NCBI GenBank assembly: GCA_029891345.1
Contig: CM056993.1
Span: forward strand, 277,590,016 to 277,654,015
Reading direction: 5' to 3'
Length of the DNA stretch: 64,000 bases
Source: Dryococelus australis
Taxonomy: Eukaryota > Arthropoda > Insecta > Phasmatodea > Phasmatidae
Each line of letters opens with the position of its first letter. Positions within the stretch are counted from its first letter, which is position 1. Made by a program: the position numbers and the translations under genes. Below, in pieces: positions 12,016 through 22,399 of the stretch. Below the pieces are notes generated by a model that was not told the DNA's origin, did not search any database, and worked only from the letters and a program-made list of their open reading frames with translations.

Positions 12016-12249
12016 TACGCACGACGTTATGTAAGCATAGTTTAAAGGGAAATTTTGAATCGGTACGTTAGCCAATCGAAGCAGAGTAATCATTTTCTGT
12101 CAGCCAATTCAATATTTTATTACAATTTAAAGTGAATATAAGAAATTTTTTATTAACAAGAACCATGTTGATTTTCGGCTTTCGTCTAGGGTTCCAAGCC
12201 TGAAAATGCATATATTGAAATTTTTACACGTAATATGATTAAGATTATT

Positions 12250-13015
12250 TCTATACTAGCTTTTACCCACGGCTTCACGCGCGTGTTTGTAGGGATAAAT
12301 AATTAAGTTTTGTGACACTAAGCCACTATTGGGTTCTCTACCCACTGAGTTTCTGTGGCCCTGCTATTGGGTTCTCTACTCACTGAGCTACTGCAGCCGG
12401 ACTATTGGGTGCTTCAGTCCCTGACCAGCTGCGTCCTCACTATTGGGTTCCGTAGCCACTCAGCCACTGCTGCCCCACTATTGGGTTCTATACCCACTGA
12501 GTTTCTGCGGTCCACTATTGGGTTCTCTACCCACTGAGTTACTGCGGCTCCACTATTTTGTGCTCTAGCCCCTGACCAACTGCTGCCCCACCATCGGGTT
12601 CTCTAACCCCTGAGCTTCTGTGGCACCCTTATTGGGTTCTCTACCCTCTGAGCTGCTGTGGCCCCAGTTGACATATATCTATCCACTGGGTCACTGTGGC
12701 CCCACTTGGAATAACTCTAGCCACTGGGCCACTACGGCTTTTTAGAAGGAAATGTTTACAGCCCATAGACAAAAAAGAAAGGAGAAATGGCGACATTTTT
12801 TTAACAATGCTTTTTTTGCAGTAATCAATTTAAATAAAAGCTTAATCCAGTACCTATTTACAATAAAAATTTCCTGAAGGAATGAGATACTTTCCTGGAA
12901 TAAAAAGTAGCCCATGTCACTCTCCAACCTTTCAACTAAATCTGTGCAAAAAATCACGGCGATCCGTTGCTTCGTTTTGACGTGAAAGAAAGACATACAA
13001 ACACACTTACACATT
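12250..13015 (+). mobile_element. Non-LTR/SINE-like tail split by a minisatellite
   Basis: The left part (TATACTAGCTTTTACCCACGGCTTCACGCGCG, 12252-12283) and the right part (GGAATAAAAAGTAGCCCATG, TCTGTGCAAAAAATCACGGCGATCCGTTGC and GACGTGAAAGAAAGACATACAAACACAC, 12893-13005) are the two blocks seen together in a sequence widely scattered in arthropod genomes and usually attributed to RTE-type retroposons. That attribution is from memory of the family. The minisatellite sits between the two blocks. Confidence 0.5.
12321..12735 (+). repeat. ~40-bp minisatellite, about ten units
   Basis: The unit is about CCACTATTGGGTTCTCTACCCACTGAGTTTCTGTGGCC, with variants (CTCACTGAGCTACTGCAGCC, CCTGACCAGCTGCGTCC and others). 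The later units at 12660-12735 are more diverged. Confidence 0.9.
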
Positions 13016-13019
13016 TGTA

Positions 13020-13828
13020 TAGTGGTAAGGATATTTAAAGTTAAGGAATATAAAAATATTACATGTTCTACCCGTCCTATTCAAAATTATGATTTATACC
13101 TAATCACAGCAGTAATTTTGTTTGGTAAAAATATGAATAACTTGAGAAAAAAGGTGCTTTCTTTTAAACGAATAGATGCCAATAGCGGGTAAGAAAGAAC
13201 AAATATGAACTGCCGGTGATACTCTGTGAGGAGGAATGTCCAGAATAGTGAGACGAAGAAAAGTTTTATTGAAATAAGAGGCCGGCCTAAGGAGTAGTCG
13301 TCAGATGGTCATCGTACGATTTCATGTCGTGCGGAACTGATCTACGTACATTAAATCTACGTACACTTAAATAAAGTTATTCGTTAAATTTCGTATTCGT
13401 TATGTTTCGGAAGCTCTTTTAACGAGTAAAATCTTCAAGCAAGGTAATTTCGTATTCTAAGTCATATTTCGTTACAGCCCTCTGAGTCTTCGGAAATATT
13501 CGGGATTTTATTAGCGAATGCATGATTGCAACACTACTCACGTGACCTTTAACTGAAGTGTGAGAGTTTGTTTATGATATTATGAATACTTCAGCTCGAA
13601 AATATCAATACACTAAAACAGCAAAGCTCTTAAAACAATGTTATTTGGAGATTTTCAAAGGTTTAAATGTTAGTACAAAACAAACAACATATAGTATATG
13701 AAAAAGGTCAATTTAATTCGTTGAGGGTCTCAAATATGCTGGTCATATCATGCCTGGCCGTATTTCGTAATTCGGCGGTGCATGTGAAGTATAATGTATA
13801 AATAAACATGCTATCATTTGAAACATAT
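13020..13828. other. No gene recognised
   Basis: AT-rich DNA with no long open frame, clear repeat or motif. Confidence 0.4.
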
Positions 13829-14718
13829 TGTTACAATTTCTCTAGAAATCAAGTGTGCTATACCAAGTTTGTTAAAGGATGGAGGTCTTAATCAAATAAA
13901 AGAATAAATTGCAATTTCCTTATTTGATTTACAATAACTACAGCTAAATTATCTGAACTCAAAATCTCACAATAAATTTATTTCACTTACTGTTCACAAC
14001 TAATTATTCTAATTTGATACAATTTATAATTACCACAAAGAAATCAATTAAATTAAATAAGTAAAGATCAGGCTCAATAGAAAGTGTATCAACCTATTAG
14101 AATATTCTGTAAAATATGTGTCCAGAAAGACAGTTCGAATATTTACAATAAAATCCATATTACACTTACATTCAGTCCCACCTCAGTTCATCCCATGTCC
14201 CGCCAGCCGCAATGTTCTAGAGTCCTCCAAGCGCCCTCACGCACTGTAGGCTTCACTCGTCGGTTTCACACTCTCTCGTCCATTAAAAACCACGAACACC
14301 TCACTCGCCGTCGTCCCGCAATCTGCAGTCGTCATCAACACTTCACTTGTTCGCGCACACTCGGCCAGATGGCCTCCGTCAAAGACTGCCGGCCTCTGGG
14401 TTGCGGCAGTATATATAATGTCTTAGGCCGCCACCTACAATCTTCCCCAACTCGTGTGATGCGTCGCGGAGGATTGAGGTGAGGTGCTAGCCAGTCTCAC
14501 CGAACATTCTTGCGTCGTCACTAAACGTATCGGAAACTCTAGCAGGCGAGAGGAAGTCTGTGACGCCAGCAAGTCTCGCCGCTGTCGGTATTCACGGTAT
14601 TCCCAGAAGGGGGAATCAGGAGGCCGCGAGCGCATCATTCCAGGAAGAGGGGAGGGCGAGGTGGGTCTCCGATTACGGCGCGGGGCAGCTGAGTCGGAGC
14701 CAGCTACAGCTCGTAACA
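13829..14718 (+). mobile_element. Candidate solo LTR
   Basis: Begins TGTTACAATTTC and ends AGCTCGTAACA, giving the 6-bp inverted ends TGTTAC...GTAACA typical of long terminal repeats. Base composition shifts from AT-rich (5' half) to CpG-rich (14200-14710). A TATA box, TATATATAA, lies at 14410-14418, placed as an LTR promoter would be. At about 890 bp it is within range for insect Gypsy/BEL LTRs. Against it: the 5-base flanks (CATAT and ATTTT) do not form a target duplication, and no internal gag-pol is nearby. Confidence 0.4.
14410..14418 (+). promoter_or_regulatory. TATA box candidate in the solo LTR
   Basis: TATATATAA in a GC-rich context, with CpG-rich sequence downstream. Motif match only. 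Confidence 0.35.
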
Positions 14719-14719
14719 A

Positions 14720-16425
14720 TTTTTTTATATTTCTGCGGGAATAGAAATGCTTCATGATTTTCTTCTCTCGCAGTTAGAAATAACAACCTGTACCACACAC
14801 CCACCATGTTTTCAAAACAGAGGTTCGTAATAACATCCCGAAGCATTTCGTTATCGTTTCGAATATGATATTGAATGTAGTGACGTTACATGAACACTTG
14901 AAGGTGCGTGAGGAAATGTGTATTAGGGTAGTAACGAATAATTTTACCGAAAAGAAACGAAACGAATAACTTAAAATAAGCCACCTGAACTGGAATTACG
15001 CAAATCTCCGCTACCTATAATAGCATGTATGTAACAAGGGAGTAAAATTGCAACCATATTTGAATCCTTTCGTAAATGTGACAACACAGAACTACTCTGT
15101 ACACAAAATTTAATCACTTCGAAGAGCCTTTTACCAATGCGAATAAATAAGAGCTATACACATAATTCCTTCCGTAATTACCTGAATGTGCCACGGCAAT
15201 ATAAATTAATTTACGAAACTACTGTTGCGCGTCCACTCAATCCCTGTTAACCTTTCGGTGCAGAAACAGGGAAAAATTATTTGTTAGCTAGGCTGCCACG
15301 CAGCAGGAAAAAGTTCCAACCGACTGGTGAAAATTTTCAGAAAAAATATACTAAACAATAAAGAAAATTATACACTTCATTTTGCATTATTGCAGTCGCG
15401 TGCACTACAGTCATCAACCGTCTGTGTTTATTGTTTATTAAGATGAAAAGATAAGCAAGAATTTCTTGCCTTCTGAGAGCACAGCTGGCAGTTGTACCAT
15501 TGCACTGCTCATGCCGGAGAACGCAAACACAGATGAAAAATAGGGCGGATTCTATCTCGTAAATTAAGTAAAAATTATATAGTCTATTCGCAGATTCCTC
15601 AAACTTTATGAATCAAACATTTTAGAAATCACCTCATGCAAGACACGTCTGGTTCTTTCCTCAATATGTCATCATGTATCACAAGACTTTTATACTAATG
15701 TTTGGTTAAATTGAATTCACATTTATATTTTATCTAAAAATTATATTTCATTAAAAATATATACGAATAAAGACAGTGAGAAATATTTGTGTTGGCGATG
15801 CCTAAAATAATATGCTTTTGCAAAATATTATTACACTGAGTGCGCAAGAATGCGCACGATTACGATTGTACAGCTCACGCATTTGAAACGATTTTCTTCA
15901 TTGTCATGCCCATTATCCCTTCTGTGCTCTGCCGTACACTTAGTTAAGCTTTGTTTGCGTGAGGCGGAAGAATATACTGGAAGTCGAGCCTTAGCAGGGC
16001 TTCAGAAAAGTTGTAAGTAACTGTGCATGGAGCACAGTCTTCAAGGCAGCTCCCACACACACTGTCGTATCACCACCTCTACAAGTTTCAACAAAAAGGC
16101 CCCTATATCGTACGGGAAACGATTTATTAATAATTTCTTAGTTTTAAAATCGAATACACCTCTCTACTCAATTTAGTTCTTTAGTAAGATAAGCTGAAAG
16201 CAGAAATTAAAACATCTGTCTTTCAAAATATATATTTTGGCCGCATTAAGAGAGGCCAAATGTAAAACATGTTAAGTGCGTATGATGCATTTATTTACAC
16301 TAACCACTAGTATGGCTAGTGCTACAGGTGGCATGAAGCTGGAAACACGCCATAACACAATGGTCTATTGACAGACGTTCGCCGTTATAATTGGTGAGTT
16401 CTTGAGTAAGCGAGAAAAATTAAGA
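14720..16425. other. No gene recognised
   Basis: AT-rich intergenic DNA. Scattered short frames lack motifs. Confidence 0.4.
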
Positions 16426-16429
16426 CTAA

Positions 16430-16640
16430 AGACCCGAGAATTTCGCGGGTTCATTTCTATAGACAAGTTGGAATTCACACACTTGTACCTTCGTATTGCT
16501 CTTGTAATTGGTCGACGTGTTGTTTGGCACGTCCTGGAGATAAATGAGACAATAACAAAAATGCAATAACTTTTGCGCCCAACCGCCGTCTTTTACTACC
16601 TCAACAAGCAACCAATAAACAGTTGATACCTGTATGAGGA
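16430..16640 (+). mobile_element. MITE family 2, partial copy
   Basis: GAATTTCGCGGGTTCATTTCTATAGACAAG, then AATTGGTCGACGTGTTGTTTGGCACGTCCTGGAG, parallels the left half of the copy at 53430 (TTCGCGAGTTCATTTTAGGACAAG... and TTATTAGACACGCCCTGGATG). CAACCAATAAACA at 16609 fits the later CAGCCAATGAACA. It directly precedes the Harbinger fragment. Confidence 0.6.
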
Positions 16641-16650
16641 CCCGGGTACG

Positions 16651-17065
16651 ATGCGAGCGGCGAGTGGCAAAGCAGCAGAGCGACACTGGCTACAGCACAT
16701 ACGGCGATTTCCTTCATTTGCCCATCCAGTCGTCAACATTGCTTCATCAGAGGAGCTTGTGCAGCTGTTTCTGTTAAGTGAGAACACTTTGTTAAAGAGA
16801 CGGGTGTTGCGCACAGTTGGGCGAAAATACGGGGTACACCCCATAAACGGGCGCAGACGTAAGTTTGGAGAGTACCACCTTCTACTTCGTAACTTATGAA
16901 AATACAAATCTCGTTTTCTCCAATGTACAAGAATGTCGACAGGAACGTTTGGTTACATACTAGACAGGATGAAGCCTGGTTTGGAGAAGAAAAGAGTGGG
17001 ACTTCGACAACAAGTAACTCCAGAAGAGCAACTAATTGTAACACTGAGGTTAGAACACTGTTAAT
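16651..17065 (+). pseudogene. PIF/Harbinger-type transposase, N-terminal fragment
   Basis: The first frame (16651-16899) contains RKYGVHPINGRRRKFGEYH. This resembles the conserved W/G-VHPI...GEYH.L block near the start of HARBI1/PIF transposases. After a frame change near 16895 the next frame (about 16930-17065) reads TRMSTGTFGYILDRMKPGLE and then VTPEEQLIVTLRLEH, the next conserved block (RMS...F.YIL...I.P; S.EERL.VTLR). It stops at 17063. The DDE catalytic part is not found downstream, so either an intron separates it or it has been lost. The first Met at 16651 is plausible but not proven. Assignment rests on motif order recalled for the family. Confidence 0.65.
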
Positions 17066-17652
17066 TACACATAGGAGAAAATTGCCTATATTGGACCCGG
17101 TTTTCGGAACTAATTTTTTCACATACTTATAAAGAAAATTTACGTATAGATACATATGTGCATTATGAGCAGTGTGTGTTTCGGTAAAATAATATGACAC
17201 CAGAGTTCCAAAATTATGCATACAGTACACGAATAAATAATTTTTTGGATCCTGCGCTTGGTCGAGTTGAAGGAACTGGTTGCTTAAATTGGACCACCGG
17301 TCTCCTTAACTGGACCACATAGATGTTGAGCTACCTAAAGTATTCAGGAGATACTACAGTGATCTAAATTATTTCTGAACATCACACCCTCCACAGAAAT
17401 AATTTTGCACACCCTTATTAAAACCTGCGCACTTAGAATGCACTCCAGGCCTACGCTCCTCCACTGTATCATATCTTCAATGTTGTCCTCTTCACACTAA
17501 CTGCTGAACCATCTACGTTCGTCTTCAATTGTTTGTGTGCCTTGAGCTGGAAAGAGAAATACGGATTTTTGACGATCGTTAAGGACTTGTCCCTACAGGT
17601 ACAGGCGTGGGTTCCAGCAGTTTATACTAGAAATGCAACTATGAGTTACAGG

Positions 17653-17785
17653 AGCATTTCCAAATTTGGTGACATCGATCGCCCCAATGACCTTAAACGT
17701 GGGCAGAATTTGTGACAGGTGTGGTAAGCAGTTCAGCCGTAGCGACAATCTACTTAGACATGCAAATACATGTTACGGTTAAGCG
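17653..17785 (+). CDS. Candidate C2HC zinc-finger exon
   Basis: A frame after the possible acceptor TTACAG (17647-17652) includes MTLNVGRICDRCGKQFSRSD at 17687-17746 and continues NLLRHANTCYG to a stop near 17783. Cys-X2-Cys, the Phe and Leu of the finger core, His and a final Cys are all present (C-X2-C-X12-H-X4-C). It is too short to be a whole gene. It could be the last exon of a host zinc-finger protein or a transposon-borne finger. No neighbouring exon was identified. Confidence 0.4.
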
Positions 17786-17999
17786 CATTTCTCATCAGTA
17801 TCTCATTACCACGGTACCTAGTTTGCTGCAAGCAGTTCTCTTGTGACTTCGGTACATGTCCTCAAAAGTGTACTTACCTACACAGCCTGTCTTGCACAGT
17901 GTGTCAGTCTAATAAAAGTCACGATATTTTCGCATAAGGACGACACGAGTTTGAATAGAGAGATTCCATTAAATACTGTAACTTACAACAAAGTTGCAT

Positions 18000-18060
18000 A
18001 TATTGAGATATATATATATATACTATATAAATATATAAATATAAATTAACTGAATTAAAA
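18000..18060. repeat. AT-rich simple sequence
   Basis: Short ATATAT tracts, then A/T-only sequence. Confidence 0.7.
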
Positions 18061-18368
18061 AGTGTGCGAAAATTAAAGTGTGTTTTATTTCATGTTTACG
18101 TAATTTTCCAGAGAGAAATTAAAATTTAAAATGCACAGAAATAAAATTGATTTAACTAAAAGTATCGTATAAAGTATAATTGTAAAATATGTATAATTGT
18201 ATAATTAAATTTCAAAAATACTTGTTTTTTTAATTGAACAACTTAAAATCATGCTTGTAGGTATAGGTACTGCTGACTGGAAATATCTTTTTTTTTAATA
18301 GCGTGGAAAATTACAATTTTTTATGTCTATAAATTTAAGTGCCGACAGCTCGCTTGACCTCCAGCATG

Positions 18369-18710
18369 CTGACTTGTATGAATTTATGCTCTAGTTTTTT
18401 GTTTTCAAGGTTCATTCAAGGTCATGTGGTCAAAGTCATCTGCATCCAATAAGGTGGTACTAGTCAGTCACGAGGTTAAGGTCAAGGTCACATGCATGCA
18501 ATATGGCTGTATTAGACAGTAATATTCTTGCTGACTTTTATATAATTTTTCTCTATATTTTGTTTTCAAGGTCATTCAATGTCTCGGGGGGGGGGGGGGG
18601 GGTCAAGGTTAGGTTTCCCAGCACTCAATATAGCGGTAGCAGTAAGTAACGTATTTGCTGACTTTTATGCATTTCTCTTCGAATTTTTGTTTTCAAGGTA
18701 ATTCCAGTTT
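18369..18710 (+). repeat. Tandem repeat carrying TCAAGGTCA motifs
   Basis: Three units start GCTGACTTKTAT at about 18368, 18530 and 18657 (spacings about 162 and 127). Each contains TTTTGTTTTCAAGGTNATTC. Exact TTCAAGGTCA occurs at 18415-18424 and 18565-18574, and AAGGTCAAGGTCA at 18478-18490. A run of about 18 G lies in the second unit (18585-18602). Confidence 0.8.
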
Positions 18711-18729
18711 ATGGTTCCTGAGTCCTGCT

Positions 18730-20090
18730 CTCCTGGCTCGTAGCTGAAAATCCTGTTCTCCTGTATAGGGGAAAAAACGGGAAATTTTCAGGAATGATGG
18801 AGATTTTTAATGGAATTTAGTCGATTTCGAGGGAAAACAGGAAATTTTGAGGGAAAAACTTGACAATAACGATATTCCAACATGGTAGCGGTCGGCTCCT
18901 GCGCTCATGTGACCCGTATCCTCGGCTGAAATTACTTATTTTCCCTTCTAATACTCGCTGAATGTTCTCTCTCAACAGGAACAACACACTGTTAGCGCAC
19001 AATATTCTCATACGACATCTTGATTCACACTGAAACCTGAGCGGCACATGAGAATTTCAATATGTAGAAACTGAGGCGAACTGTGCCGTCATGCCGCTGT
19101 GGTTCACCCTGGCCAAGTTTACGTGTATCTCATAAGGAACACTTCCGACATTACTTTGAGCGAAGCCGCTCTACCGCTTCGCCGCTTGCCGCTCATATCG
19201 TACCCGGTGTATGTAAGTATGCCTGAGTGTATGTAAGACTGTGAAGTCTGGCCTGCAGGCCATTGAACTCGCGAATTTCTCAGGTCTCTAGACACGACAT
19301 AAGAAAAGTGCAACAGCCTATGAAGTGTTAACGTCTTCACAGGCATATATAAAAGTTTCGCATCAGGCCTGTCGGAACTGACCATTCCTGTACACAGTTT
19401 CACCCAGAGTTGAAAGCGGTACGGAAGGCATGTAAGACTTTCGGAAAGCGCGTATTGGGATGTCGTGCCCGGTGTTGCATTTGGGCTCAACAGACAGCAG
19501 GTACACTCAACTGAAGTCTGTGGATCGTTACTCGGGTACAGAAACAAGGAGAACTTCACGATAAATTCGTATAAGTTGCAGGTTATGGTAAAATGTATAG
19601 TTACACCACTTGTATCAGTTGCTAAGATAAACGTTGCCCATGGTTCAGAAATGTAACCAAAGAGCTGTCTAGCATTTAATATTCTGGAGGTAGATGTGTG
19701 ACGTGCTTAACCAGATACAATTTACATACAGCTACTGTTGATTCTCGTTTATTTAAATATTTTTCAACGTCCTGTTTAGTTTCCTCTTTCTGTCCTCAGA
19801 AAACCAATCCGCCACATGCAAAATCAACACTGCCAAGGATATATCCACTAGAGTATACGAGTTAGTCTAATGACAATATGTAATTTGTTGAGACGTAAAT
19901 AATTCACTATCACGGCAATTTACATCCTAAAGTGTTTACAACAAAAAGTATCCATTGCCAATGACCAATAAATATACCATTTTAGGTCTGCACATGTTTA
20001 TTGGCATTAAAGATACGCCATTGGTATAGTCATCTATACACGCCACTGTCGGAGCACCATTACTGACCATCTGTGTGTTCCTACTTTCAC
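18730..20090. other. No gene recognised; one MITE family 2 end
   Basis: At 19245-19285, GGCCTGCAGGCCATTGAACTCGCGAATTTCTCAGGTCTCTAG matches the right end of MITE family 2. The 146-codon minus-strand frame at 19119-19559 shows no motif. Confidence 0.45.
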
Positions 20091-20091
20091 G

Positions 20092-20324
20092 TTGTTCACG
20101 GTAAACTGAGCACTTTTGGAAGCCCTCTCATTTGGAATAATAGTCAATAAATATACTTTATGTTAGCCTTGGATGCTAACTTCCGAGTGCAGTGAAATAT
20201 ACACACTGTGTTTATTACGTGCATGGCCATATTTGTTAAAAAAAGTTTGTTAAAAAATAAAATGGCTGAAAGGGAAAAGTAATTAGGGCGTCAAAAGTGC
20301 TGACTTTACTGTGAACAGCTTATA
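20092..20324. mobile_element. MITE family 1, copy
   Basis: Left TTCACGGTAAACTGAGCACTTTTGGAAGCCCTCTCATTTGG; right TCAAAAGTGCTGACTTTACTGTGAACAGCTTATA. The interior ACACACTGTGTTTATTACGTGCATGGCCATAT is shared with the other short copies. Confidence 0.85.
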
Positions 20325-20329
20325 AAACG

Positions 20330-22160
20330 ATTTGCAATCCATCAGGTTATCTTCATTAAGAAAACCTAGATTTGAATTTTGTTCACGAGACTTGCAACTG
20401 AAGTGTCCACGCAAGACGAAGATGAAAACTAGCGAGGCAATGGAAGCATATCCACGTGAATTTTCTCTCTACACTGCTGCTGCCCGAGCTAGGGTCGCCG
20501 CATGGTCCAAGTGATAAACATTTCATTTGGAATCAAACGTTTAGATGTGGAATTAGTTTTCCCAATTCGCTACCAGTGTAAGTATTTCAGAAACGGCTTT
20601 GTTGAAACAAACGCAGTTAAAGATTAAAGATTTTTTTCTAAATTGTGAAATTGAAGCACAATAACAATTAGTTGGATTTTTTTCTGTTGACACTACAGCT
20701 TATTTGGCTGTTTTTACACATTTGCACGAAACAGAGTTAGGGAAAATTTTTCCTGGTGATAGGATGCAAACCTAATTTTCCTTGTGATTTTGTTTTACCC
20801 GATTTCTTTGGTATATTTTTCCTCGTCAAGATGTGATGTCATAAATCTGGCAATACGCATACTGTAGAAATAAAAATCCGAAAGTTCAGAACTATGCTTA
20901 TGGGGAAAAAACCAATAATTCTTTGATTTAATACAGGATAATTCTATACACACATGAATTGGGATATTTGGCGGATACCCATTCAATGCATTAGCGGGGA
21001 CGATGAAAAAATAAAATATGTTTATTAAATGCAAGAAGTTAAAATGTGTTGTCACTTCCCTAAATAATTTATAACGGGGAAATATTATGTTTTGTATGGG
21101 AAGATCCATTGAATTGTTGTCCAGATACAAGTAAACCAGAAGAAGCATACAGAAAGATACAGTATTAAAAATTACGTAATGTTTCTGATAGTTGAAATTT
21201 TTGGTATTTTTTAAACCTACTTTTTACCCGAATTAAAGAGTAATTAATATATCTATACTACCAAGGTGTTATAGGTAAGGCCACCTATTTTTAGGGAAAA
21301 TATTTCAGGACTACTTGCTTTCCAAAACACTAGCGCTCAGATCCACGTTCGTGAGTGAATTATTTCAACTGTCACGCTCTGCAGGTGTCTGCCGCGAATC
21401 ACGGACACTCAGTGTTCGTGATTCGTGGGCAGACAATGACCTTAAGAGATCTGCTTAATTTTGAGAATGAAATTGAAGAGATAACTGATGTCTCCACAAT
21501 ATTTTAAAGAGGTTGGTTGAAAATGAGAAAGCTACTTGATTCTTAGCCTAATTATTGCGCTACACTTGTGTCCGTAATAGACTTCTACTTAAAGTCTTGA
21601 ACATTCACCGCTTATTCGCGACAGAAAAATCAACCATACTAAAGCAACGACGACTTACAACTCAAAATTTTATCATTACTTACGTATTTGGGACTTGGTA
21701 TCAATCAGAACCAAAATAAATAAATCAATTTTTATCCCTTCTTGTAGAACTTGGGCGGTCTCCTCCAGACATCTCTTCCGTCCGTCCTTTCAGCCTACTA
21801 CATCCTGACAAAGACACGTGGCCAATAAACAAAGGAAAACTGCACGAATGTCATAGTACATTGGAGTCCAGCTTTCGCGTAGATCTTTTCGCGAAAAATC
21901 GGTGGCCCTAACAATAGTTTTAAAATTGTAACGGGCTGTAGTTACGAAATAGCTTGAGCTGCTAGCGCACCCACATATCCAGTTGTTACAGGAAGTGGAG
22001 GTAACGTTTCCGCCCACCTGGAGCATTTTTTCGTGTTTGAGGCCGAGAGGCGCAGGGATTGTAAGGACGACAATCCCACGCACATCAAGTGTCCCATCGC
22101 GGCGAAGTGCAAGATTCTGAACTGGCGTATACAGTGTTCTTGTGAGTGAAGAGATCTGTC
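20330..22160. other. No gene recognised
   Basis: AT-rich. It holds only the imperfect palindrome at 21387-21434. Confidence 0.4.
21387..21434. repeat. 48-bp imperfect palindrome
   Basis: GTCTGCCGCGAATCACGGACACT is followed by CAGTGTTCGTGATTCGTGGG and then CAGAC, an inverted repeat with a few mismatches centred on ACACTCAGTGT. It could form a cruciform or be a minimal palindromic MITE. Confidence 0.85.
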
Positions 22161-22167
22161 TTAATAT

Positions 22168-22392
22168 CGAGGTCTTGAGAGCCGATGAAGGTGAAGCGGG
22201 GTGAGGAGATAGCAGCGCCGGAAAGTAATAGCGGGGGTAGGGGGTAACAGGAGATCCTCCGCCGACCAGTGGCATTGCCCGACACAATTCTCACTTGCGA
22301 AAATCCGGGATCGACCAGGCCGGGGAATGAACCCGTTTCGCCTTGGTGGGAGGCTAATAGTCAAAACCGCTCAGCCACCGCGGCCCCAGTGC
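22168..22392 (-). mobile_element. tRNA-derived SINE, copy (reverse)
   Basis: Read on the minus strand it begins GGCCGCGGTGGCTGAGCGGT (A-box-like TGGCTGAGCGG) and continues to a B-box-like GGGTTCATTCC. The body contains GGATTTTCGCAAGTGAGAATTGTGTCGGGCAATGCCACTGGTCGGCGGA, and the 3' end TCGGCTCTCAAGACC. The same body and tail occur at 63547 (reverse), and the body at 50128 and 56541 (forward). Confidence 0.8.
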
Positions 22393-22399
22393 GTCTACT

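Noticed and set aside
12321..12735. Repeated CACTGGGCCACTGCGGCC words considered as CRISPR-like
   Set aside because: The units abut each other with no unique spacers, so this is an ordinary minisatellite in a eukaryotic genome.
14435..14755. 106-codon minus-strand frame and plus-strand frames of similar length
   Set aside because: They lie in the CpG-rich half of the candidate LTR, where few stops are expected by chance, and have no family motif.
16733..17230. 165-codon minus-strand frame, the longest single frame outside the Polinton
   Set aside because: It is the shadow of the Harbinger transposase fragment on the other strand.
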